Positions 58,911 through 64,000 of a stretch of DNA of 64,000 nucleotides are shown here, in pieces; the first letter of the stretch is position 1, and every line of letters starts with the position of its first letter. This DNA is from Klenkia brasiliensis. GTDB lineage: Bacteria; Actinomycetota; Actinomycetes; Mycobacteriales; Geodermatophilaceae. The notes below the pieces were generated by a model. It worked only from the letters and a program-made list of their open reading frames with translations, did not search any database and was not told the DNA's origin. The DNA lies in assembly GCF_900100695.1 (NCBI RefSeq), contig NZ_FNCF01000001.1, forward strand, positions 712,060 to 776,059, in the 5' to 3' direction. The position numbers were made by a program, and so were the translations under genes.

Positions 58911-58948
58911 CCGGGTGGGGCGCCTCGTGCCGGACGCGCCCCACCCGG
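58911..58948. terminator. 13-bp bidirectional hairpin between bpa and the STAS gene
   Basis: Arms 58911-58923 and 58936-58948 are exact reverse complements with a 12-base loop, starting directly after the bpa stop and ending three bases before the opposite gene's stop. It can terminate both transcripts. Confidence 0.7.
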
Positions 58949-58951
58949 GGC

Positions 58952-59305
58952 TCAGGTGGCGGGGTCGCGCACGTCGAAGAGGGGCTCCAGCCCGGTCATC
59001 CGCAGCGGGCGCAGCACGGCCCGCTGCGCGGTCCACAGGGGCACGCCCCGGCCGTGCGCGCGGGCGACCTCGGCGAGCAGCGCGAGCCCCGAGCTGCCCA
59101 GGAAGGTGACCTCCCGGGCGTCGACCACCTGCACGCCGGACAGGTCGGTGCCCGACCCCCGCCAGGTCCCGCACAGGTGCGCGTCGATCTCCCCGGACAG
59201 CCGCAGCGCACCGTCGACGAGGGTGATCGACCCCATCTCGGTGTGCACGGCCCGCTCCACGACCGGCGAGGTCAGCCCGGCCGGGTCGGTGGGGTCGGTG
59301 CTCAC
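58952..59305 (-). CDS. STAS-domain anti-sigma-factor antagonist-like protein
   Basis: 117 residues, a single STAS domain. The phosphorylation-site region reads VTFLGSSGLALL near 67-78, with the adjacent serines available as in SpoIIAA/RsbV. Such proteins free a sigma factor by binding its anti-sigma kinase. It could partner with the HATPase proteins at 31200 or 62574, but no adjacency proves this. GTG start with GAGGAG upstream. A 126-base gap separates it from the HAD genes upstream. Confidence 0.82.
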   Translation of the reverse strand: MSTDPTDPAGLTSPVVERAVHTEMGSITLVDGALRLSGEIDAHLCGTWRGSGTDLSGVQVVDAREVTFLGSSGLALLAEVARAHGRGVPLWTAQRAVLRPLRMTGLEPLFDVRDPAT

Positions 59306-59431
59306 GGGTGCTCCTCGGGTGCCGTCGCGCGACCGGAACCGTCCCGGGCGGAACAGTCGGGCAATGCCCGGTCGCGCACCACCCTTCCTACACCGTAAGC
59401 CGCCGCGAGGCGCGCCCGGGTGGGCGACGCC

Positions 59432-60235
59432 TCAGCGCAGGCCGGCGAGGAACCGGGCGACGCCGTCCTCGTCATTGGTGGCGGTGACGTCGGTGGCCAC
59501 GGCGAGCACGTCGGGGTGGGCGTTGCCCATCGCCACCGCCCGGCCACCGCCCGCGCGCACCCACTCGAAGGCCGCGACGTCGTTGGGCATGTCGCCGAAG
59601 AAGACGACGTCGGCCGGGCCCAGGCCCAGGTCGGCGCACACGTCGGCCAGGCCGGTCGCCTTGCTGACGCCCTGGGCCGAGATCTCCGCCAGCGCGTCGG
59701 AGGAGGAGTTGGTGACGGTGGCGCGGTCGCCGACGGCGCGGGCCACCAGGTCGAGGAACTCCTCGCGGGGCAGGTCCTCGTGCCGGGCCAGCAGCTTGGC
59801 CGCGGGCGCGGACACCATCTCCTCCAGCGTCGCGACGGCCACGCCGGGGGCGTCGACGTCCCAGCGCGGCTGGTACACCGGCTCGTGCCGGAACTCCAGG
59901 CCGTACTCGACGGCGAACCAGGTGCCCGGCTGCTCGCGGCGCAGCTCGGCGGTCACGTGCCGCAGCACGTCGACGTCGATGGCGTGCTCGTGCAGCACCT
60001 CGAACCGGCCGAGGTCGAGCTGGACGGCGCCGTTGCAGCAGACCGCCACGCCCTCGCGGACGACCTCGCGGATGGACAGCATCCAGCGCGGCGGCCGGCC
60101 GGTGGCCAGCACGAAGGGCACGCCGTCGTCCCCCCAGGCCGCGATCTGCTCCAGGGTGGCCGGCGCGACGGTCTCGTCGCTGCGCAGCAGCGTGCCGTCC
60201 ATGTCGCTGGCGATGAGCTTCGGGGTCCAGCTCAC
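59432..60235 (-). CDS. HAD-superfamily Cof-type phosphatase
   Basis: 267 residues. Motif I SDMDGTLL (10-17) supplies the nucleophile Asp and the acid-base Asp, motif II is ATGRPP, motif III the Lys in VSKATGL and motif IV GDMPNDVAAF. The cap domain is of the C2 type. Such enzymes remove phosphate from sugar phosphates or related metabolites. GTG start overlaps the preceding HAD gene stop (GTGA). It is a paralog of that neighbour, so the pair probably arose by duplication. Confidence 0.88.
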   Translation of the reverse strand: MSWTPKLIASDMDGTLLRSDETVAPATLEQIAAWGDDGVPFVLATGRPPRWMLSIREVVREGVAVCCNGAVQLDLGRFEVLHEHAIDVDVLRHVTAELRREQPGTWFAVEYGLEFRHEPVYQPRWDVDAPGVAVATLEEMVSAPAAKLLARHEDLPREEFLDLVARAVGDRATVTNSSSDALAEISAQGVSKATGLADVCADLGLGPADVVFFGDMPNDVAAFEWVRAGGGRAVAMGNAHPDVLAVATDVTATNDEDGVARFLAGLR

Positions 60236-61149
60236 GGGTGCAGTGCCTCCAGGTAGCGGGCGACGCCGTCGGCGTCGTGCCCGCCGGTGCGGGCGGTGGC
60301 CGCGGCGAGCACGGCCGGGTGGGCGTTGGCGACCGCGACCGAGCGGCCGCCCGCCTCGTTCACCGCGGTGATCATGGGCAGGTCGTTGGGCATGTCGCCG
60401 AACACCAGGACGTCGGACATCGCGACGCCGAACCGCTCCAGCGCCACCGCCAGCCCGCTGGCCTTGGTGATGCCCGGCGGCAGCACCTCGATGAAACCGA
60501 GCCCGGCGTGGGTGACCTCGGCGACGGACGGGTCGGTGACCGAGCGCGCCAGGGCCAGCAGCTCGTCCTGGCCGAGGGTCTCCGAGCGCAGGAACACCTT
60601 GAGCACCGGCCCGGGCGGGAGCACCTCGTGGCGCGGCAGCAGGTCGGCGGGCTCGGGGTAGGGCCAGTCGAAGCCGTGCTGCACCCGCAGCGGCGAGAGC
60701 GCCGCGCCCTGGGTGTCGGCGTCCTCGACGGCCAGCACCAGCTCGCCGGTCACCGCCTCGATCGCGTCGACCACCGCCTGGGCCTCGTCGCGCGGCAACC
60801 CGACGGTGCGCAGCACCTCGTCGCGGTCGAGGTCGACCACGAAGCCCCCCTGCGCCAGGACGGCGACACCGCGGCCGCCCAGCGTCGTCCGCACGCTGTC
60901 CAGCAGCCGCGGGCCGCGGCCGGTGACGCCGACGACCGGCACGCCGGCCGCCCAGCTGGCGTCCATCGCGGCGCGGGTGCGGTCGCTGACCGTGCCCTGG
61001 CTGGTCAGCAGCGTGCCGTCGAGGTCGGTGGCGACCAGCCGCGGCCGCCAGGGGCCGAGGTCCCCGAGCTCGAGGACGACGTCGCTGCCCGCGCCCCCGC
61101 TGTGCGCGGGCAGCTGGTTCGCCGCCCGGGCCGGGATGTGCGCCGTCAC
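60232..61149 (-). CDS. HAD-superfamily Cof-type phosphatase, paralog
   Basis: 305 residues. TDLDGTLL near 41-48, TGRGPRLL near 76, ITKASGL near 230 and GDMPNDLPM near 250 are the four HAD motifs; C2 cap. A 35-residue N-terminal extension precedes motif I. GTG start overlaps the stop of serS (GTGA), so translation is coupled to the seryl-tRNA synthetase, a gene order also found in mycobacteria. Substrate unknown. A shorter start near residue 25 cannot be excluded. Confidence 0.85.
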   Translation of the reverse strand: MTAHIPARAANQLPAHSGGAGSDVVLELGDLGPWRPRLVATDLDGTLLTSQGTVSDRTRAAMDASWAAGVPVVGVTGRGPRLLDSVRTTLGGRGVAVLAQGGFVVDLDRDEVLRTVGLPRDEAQAVVDAIEAVTGELVLAVEDADTQGAALSPLRVQHGFDWPYPEPADLLPRHEVLPPGPVLKVFLRSETLGQDELLALARSVTDPSVAEVTHAGLGFIEVLPPGITKASGLAVALERFGVAMSDVLVFGDMPNDLPMITAVNEAGGRSVAVANAHPAVLAAATARTGGHDADGVARYLEALHP

Positions 61150-62432
61150 GGGGTGGGCGCCAGGGACATCCCGGGGGTGAGGACGGCGTGCCCGCCCAGC
61201 CACGGGCGCAGCGCGGCCGGGACGTGCACCGAGCCGTCGGCACGCTGGTGCACCTCGAGCAGGCAGGCGATGGTGCGGGCGATCGCGCACAGCGTGCCGT
61301 TGAGGGTGGCCACGGTCTGCGGCCGGCCGTCGGCGTCGCGGTGGCGGATGCCGAGCCGGCGGGCCTGGAAGGTGGTGCAGTCCGAGGTCGAGGTCAGCTC
61401 GCGGTAGGTGCCCTGGGTGGGGAACCAGGCCTCGATGTCGTACTTGCGCGACGCGCTGGTGCCCAGGTCGCCGGCGGCGATGTCGACCACCCGGTAGGGC
61501 AGCTCCAGGGCCTGGAGGAACTCCTCCTCCCACTGCAGCAGCCGCAGGTGCTCGGCCTGGGCGTCCTCGGGGGCGCAGAAGCTGAACATCTCGACCTTGT
61601 CGAACCAGTGCACCCGGATGATGCCCTTGGTGTCCTTGCCGTAGGAGCCGGCCTCGCGGCGGAAGCAGGAGCTCCACCCGGCGTAGCGACGCGGCCCGGC
61701 CGACAGGTCGAGCACCTCGTCGGCGTGCATGCCGGCCAGCGCGACCTCCGAGGTGCCCACGAGGTAGAGGTCGTCGCGCTCGACGCGGTACACCTCCTCG
61801 AGGTGCTCGCCGAGGAAGCCGGTGCCCTCCATGGCCTGCGCGCCGACCAGCGCGGGCGCGACGACGGGCGTGAACCCGGCGGCGACGGCGCGGGTGATGG
61901 CCAGCTGGGCGAGCGCGAACTCCAGCAGCGCGCCCGGGCCGGTGAGGAAGTAGAACCGCGAGCCGGACACCTTGGCGCCGCGCTCCATGTCGATGGCGCC
62001 GAGCGCGGTGCCGATGTCGAGGTGGTCGCGGGGCTCGAAGTCGTAGGTCGGCACCTCGCCGACGGTGCGCAGGGTGACCGCGTCGTCCTCGCCGCCCGGG
62101 GGCACCTCGGGGGCCACCACGTTGGCGATGGCCAGGTGCGCGGCGCGCAGCGCCTCGTCGGCGGCGCGGGTGGCCTCCTCGGCGGCCTTGACCTCGGCGG
62201 ACAGGGCCCGTGCGCGCTCCAGCACCGCGGGCCGCTCCTCGGGGGTGGCCTTCTTCACCGACTGCGACACGGCCTTCTGCTCGGCGCGCAGGTCGTCGGC
62301 GCGGTGCACCGCGGCGCGGCGCTCGGCGTCGGCGGCGAGCAGGGTGTCGACCCGGGACTCGTCGTCCCCGCGGGCACGCTGGCTGGCGCGGACGGCGTCG
62401 GGGTCATCACGGAGCATGCGCAGGTCGATCAC
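61146..62432 (-). CDS. serS: Seryl-tRNA synthetase
   Basis: 428 residues, full length. The N-terminal coiled-coil arm (about 27-110) that binds the long variable arm of tRNA-Ser is present, then class II motif 2 FRREAGSYG near 255 and motif 3 [16 protein letters not shown] near 385. It charges tRNA-Ser, including the UGA isoacceptor found at 31629. GTG start. First gene of the serS-HAD-HAD unit. I looked at the 141-base upstream gap for a T-box element and saw none. Confidence 0.96.
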   Translation of the reverse strand: MIDLRMLRDDPDAVRASQRARGDDESRVDTLLAADAERRAAVHRADDLRAEQKAVSQSVKKATPEERPAVLERARALSAEVKAAEEATRAADEALRAAHLAIANVVAPEVPPGGEDDAVTLRTVGEVPTYDFEPRDHLDIGTALGAIDMERGAKVSGSRFYFLTGPGALLEFALAQLAITRAVAAGFTPVVAPALVGAQAMEGTGFLGEHLEEVYRVERDDLYLVGTSEVALAGMHADEVLDLSAGPRRYAGWSSCFRREAGSYGKDTKGIIRVHWFDKVEMFSFCAPEDAQAEHLRLLQWEEEFLQALELPYRVVDIAAGDLGTSASRKYDIEAWFPTQGTYRELTSTSDCTTFQARRLGIRHRDADGRPQTVATLNGTLCAIARTIACLLEVHQRADGSVHVPAALRPWLGGHAVLTPGMSLAPTP

Positions 62433-62537
62433 GCGCCGATGGTAGGTGGCGCCCCCTCGCCGTCCGGGCTGGACCGCTGCGTTTCCGGCCCCGGTGCCGG
62501 GGGCAGACTGGGGAGCGGACACGGAGCGCCGCTGACC

Positions 62538-62581
62538 AGGAGGTCCCCCGCATGCCGTCCGACGGGCCGCCCCGTGGCTGA
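62538..62581 (+). other. Short leader ORF with a perfect AGGAGG
   Basis: AGGAGG (62538-62543) precedes ATG 62552, which opens a 9-codon frame MPSDGPPRG ending at TGA 62579-62581. It overlaps the GTG start (62574) of the following HATPase gene by 8 bases in another frame. The strong ribosome site serves this mini-ORF better than the gene, so translational coupling is possible. No function is claimed. Confidence 0.35.
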
Positions 62582-63002
62582 GCCGACCGCCGTGTGGCAG
62601 GAGCGTCGACCGCCGGCCGCGCAGCCGATCTGGCACTGGACCCCGGCCGCGCTGACCGACCTGCCGCGGATCCGCCGCGAGCTGCGCGGCCGGATCGCCG
62701 AGCACGAGGCGAGCGACGGCCCCGCCGTCGCCGACCCGGACATGTTCGTGCTTGCGCTGGACGAGCTGATGAGCAACGCGCTGCGGCACGGCCGCACCCC
62801 GGTGCTCGTCGACGTCGGCCGCACCGACGACGCGTGGCTGCTGACCGTGTGCGACCGGGCAGCCGACGCCCCGCCCCGCCCGGCCGTCGACCGCGACCCG
62901 GTCCACGGCGGCATGGGTCTGGGCCTGGTGGCCCACGACGCGGTGCAGGAGGGCTGGTACGCCTCCGAGCAGGGCAAGCACGTCTGGGTCGTGCTCCGCT
63001 AG
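62574..63002 (+). CDS. RsbW/anti-sigma-like ATP-binding protein (HATPase_c_2)
   Basis: 142 residues. A GHKL domain with N box [10 protein letters not shown] near 64-73, Asp in VCDRAAD near 93 and G2 segment HGGMGLGLV near 112. A short N-terminal extension ([15 protein letters not shown]) precedes the domain. It resembles actinobacterial anti-sigma kinases of partner-switching modules. GTG 62574 is the most upstream start that gives a full domain; its own Shine-Dalgarno is poor, while AGGAGG belongs to an overlapping 9-codon frame. It is convergent with the lipoprotein gene. Confidence 0.78.
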   Translation: MAEPTAVWQERRPPAAQPIWHWTPAALTDLPRIRRELRGRIAEHEASDGPAVADPDMFVLALDELMSNALRHGRTPVLVDVGRTDDAWLLTVCDRAADAPPRPAVDRDPVHGGMGLGLVAHDAVQEGWYASEQGKHVWVVLR

Positions 63003-63020
63003 CTCCCCCCGCACGCAGCA

Positions 63021-63052
63021 GCGCCCCCCACCTCCGCGGAGGTGGGGGGCGC
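63021..63052. terminator. 32-base perfect palindrome between convergent genes
   Basis: Every base from 63021 to 63052 pairs with its mirror, giving a 14-bp stem with a CGCG loop. It lies between the HATPase gene (+) and the lipoprotein gene (-), so it is likely a bidirectional terminator. Confidence 0.8.
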
Positions 63053-63065
63053 TGGCGCTACCGGG

Positions 63066-63767
63066 TCAGGAACCGGTGGGGATGGTGAGGGTGGCGACGC
63101 CGACCAGGAAGTTGGCCGGGACGGCGTTCGGGGCGCCGAGGGTGGTGTTGAGGAAGTCGGCGGCGGCCGCGCTGACCTCGACCTTGGTGCCGGTCAGGAT
63201 CGCGTTGCCCGAGCTGTCGACGGTGATGGGCTCCAGCGTGGTGCCGTTCAGGTTGAACAGCGGGAAGGACGGCGCGGCGAGCTGGCCGTTGACCGACACG
63301 TCGGCGAACAGGATGGCCGGCTTGCTCGGGACGACGACGAAGTTCTCGAGCTGGATCACGTTCGCGCCGGCGGTCAGCGAGATGCCCGAGCCGGTGTGGA
63401 AGATCGCGCCCTGGACGAAGGGCCGGTAGCCGGAGTCCTTGTCGTAGACGGTCGCGGTGCCGCCGGTGATCGGGAAGTCCAGCGTGGTGCCGTCCAGCGT
63501 CGCGGTGCCGATGGTGCCCGGGGTGATGCCCAGGGTGGTCAGCGCGTCGAGGAAGCCGGAGTCCAGGGCCACCGCGGTGTCGCCGCCGGAGATGGCGGGG
63601 ATGGTGGCGATGGGCTCGGGGTTGGTCACGGTCGACGAGGTCGCCGCGGCGGCGGAGGTGCTCGAGCTGGTGCTGCTGCCCGAGTCGGAGCTGCAGGCGG
63701 CCAGGCCGAGGCTGGCGGTGAGGGCCAGGGCGGCGATGGCGGTGCGCTTGCCGGTCTTCAGGTTCAC
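63066..63767 (-). CDS. Hypothetical secreted lipoprotein
   Basis: 233 residues with a lipoprotein signal: basic start, hydrophobic core IAALALTASLG and lipobox LAAC with Cys25. A Ser/Thr-rich spacer (26-50) follows, then a beta-rich domain of about 180 residues with repeats of the GTATLDGTTLDFPITGG type. The domain resembles a broad class of actinobacterial surface lipoproteins, but I cannot name a family. It would be attached to the outer face of the membrane. GTG start with GGAGTC upstream. Nothing in the neighbourhood hints at function. Confidence 0.7.
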   Translation of the reverse strand: MNLKTGKRTAIAALALTASLGLAACSSDSGSSTSSSTSAAAATSSTVTNPEPIATIPAISGGDTAVALDSGFLDALTTLGITPGTIGTATLDGTTLDFPITGGTATVYDKDSGYRPFVQGAIFHTGSGISLTAGANVIQLENFVVVPSKPAILFADVSVNGQLAAPSFPLFNLNGTTLEPITVDSSGNAILTGTKVEVSAAAADFLNTTLGAPNAVPANFLVGVATLTIPTGS

Positions 63768-63866
63768 GGTGACTCCTTCGGTGTCTCGGTCCCCTGTCGG
63801 GGTGTCACGAGGAGTTCGGACCGGCCCCGGTATCCGGATGTCACGAGTTCGTAACGGCCAACCCGG

Positions 63867-64000
63867 TCACGGACGACGCAGCAGGTACGTGTCCATCACC
63901 CAGCCCTTGCGCTCGCGCGCGGCCGCCCGCACCGCGGCGATCTCGTCCACCACGTCGGCGAGCTTCCCGGCCACCAGCAGCTCGTCGGCGGTGCCGAGGT
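63867..64000 (-). CDS. Unrecognised gene, C-terminal end only (partial)
   Basis: The last 44 codons of a leftward gene, ending at the TGA whose complement is 63867-63869. The visible peptide begins LGTADELLVAGKLADVVDEI and ends RKGWVMDTYLLRRP. It is helical and charged, with codon use like its neighbours. I do not recognise the family. The 99-base gap to the lipoprotein start holds no clear hairpin. Confidence 0.6.
   Translation of the reverse strand, partial: LGTADELLVAGKLADVVDEIAAVRAAARERKGWVMDTYLLRRP

Noticed and set aside
62433-62573. T-box or other amino acid riboswitch upstream of serS
   Set aside because: I looked for a specifier loop and an antiterminator-like bulge and found neither.

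Overview
The window is chromosomal DNA of a very GC-rich actinobacterium. Evidence seen directly: extreme G+C in all codon third positions, many GTG starts, short intergenic gaps, and genes chained by 4-base ATGA or GTGA overlaps. The gene content (bacterial proteasome activator Bpa, a FolP2-type pterin-synthase homolog, an htdX-fabG4-fadA2 locus as in mycobacteria, DUF3040, LAxTG wall-anchor proteins, many TetR regulators) points to Actinomycetota. A soil or stone-dwelling family such as Geodermatophilaceae is my inference and is not proven by any marker here. No rRNA, insertion sequence, integrase, prophage or CRISPR array was seen. One tRNA is present. No gap between genes exceeds 300 bases.

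Layout. 1-6.5 kb: end of an acyl-CoA ligase, a MaoC hydratase, a LOG-like protein, an alpha/beta hydrolase, a flavin reductase, a diguanylate cyclase and a SUV3-like RNA helicase with a zinc ribbon. 6.5-12 kb: a dienelactone hydrolase and a four-gene osmoprotectant-type ABC transporter operon read leftward. 12-19.5 kb: a secreted subtilase with unusual repeats, a GAF-GGDEF-EAL protein, a PRC-barrel/DUF2382 stress-type protein, a small-channel-like membrane protein and a TetR regulator. 19.5-30.5 kb: an apparent catabolic island (two SDRs, thiolase, PaaK-like CoA ligase, VOC protein, two TetR regulators, FadE5/DmdC-like dehydrogenase, metallo-hydrolase, old-yellow-enzyme-type reductase). 30.5-36.3 kb: a small HTH protein facing an anti-sigma-like kinase, tRNA-Ser(UGA), a GT4 glycosyltransferase and two paralogous wall-anchored Fn3-like surface proteins with matching 5' leaders, C-termini and terminators.

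36-43 kb: the htdX-fabG4-fadA2 operon facing a TetR regulator and an acyl-CoA oxidase-like flavoenzyme. 43-48 kb: a GGDEF-EAL protein with a degenerate EAL partner, an aldo/keto reductase and a short HU protein. 48-54.8 kb: a chain of serine hydrolase, acetamidase and FolP2-like protein, then an LLM flavin monooxygenase, a PaaI thioesterase and a 4-coumarate-CoA-ligase-like enzyme. 54.8-58.3 kb: a photolyase/cryptochrome-like protein whose two domains are in swapped order, a quinone oxidoreductase and a class V aminotransferase. 58.4-64 kb: Bpa, a STAS protein, seryl-tRNA synthetase with two HAD phosphatases, another anti-sigma-like kinase, a lipoprotein and a truncated gene.

Themes: CoA-ester catabolism dominates, with TetR regulators each beside a palindrome that could be its operator. 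Cyclic-di-GMP turnover is represented by three catalytic-type proteins plus one apparently dead EAL domain. Partner-switching parts (two HATPase proteins, one STAS protein) suggest SigB-like stress control. The item I consider most novel is the domain-swapped Fe-S photolyase-like gene at 54793-56013. Next are the shared leader of the two surface-protein genes and the SUV3-like helicase.
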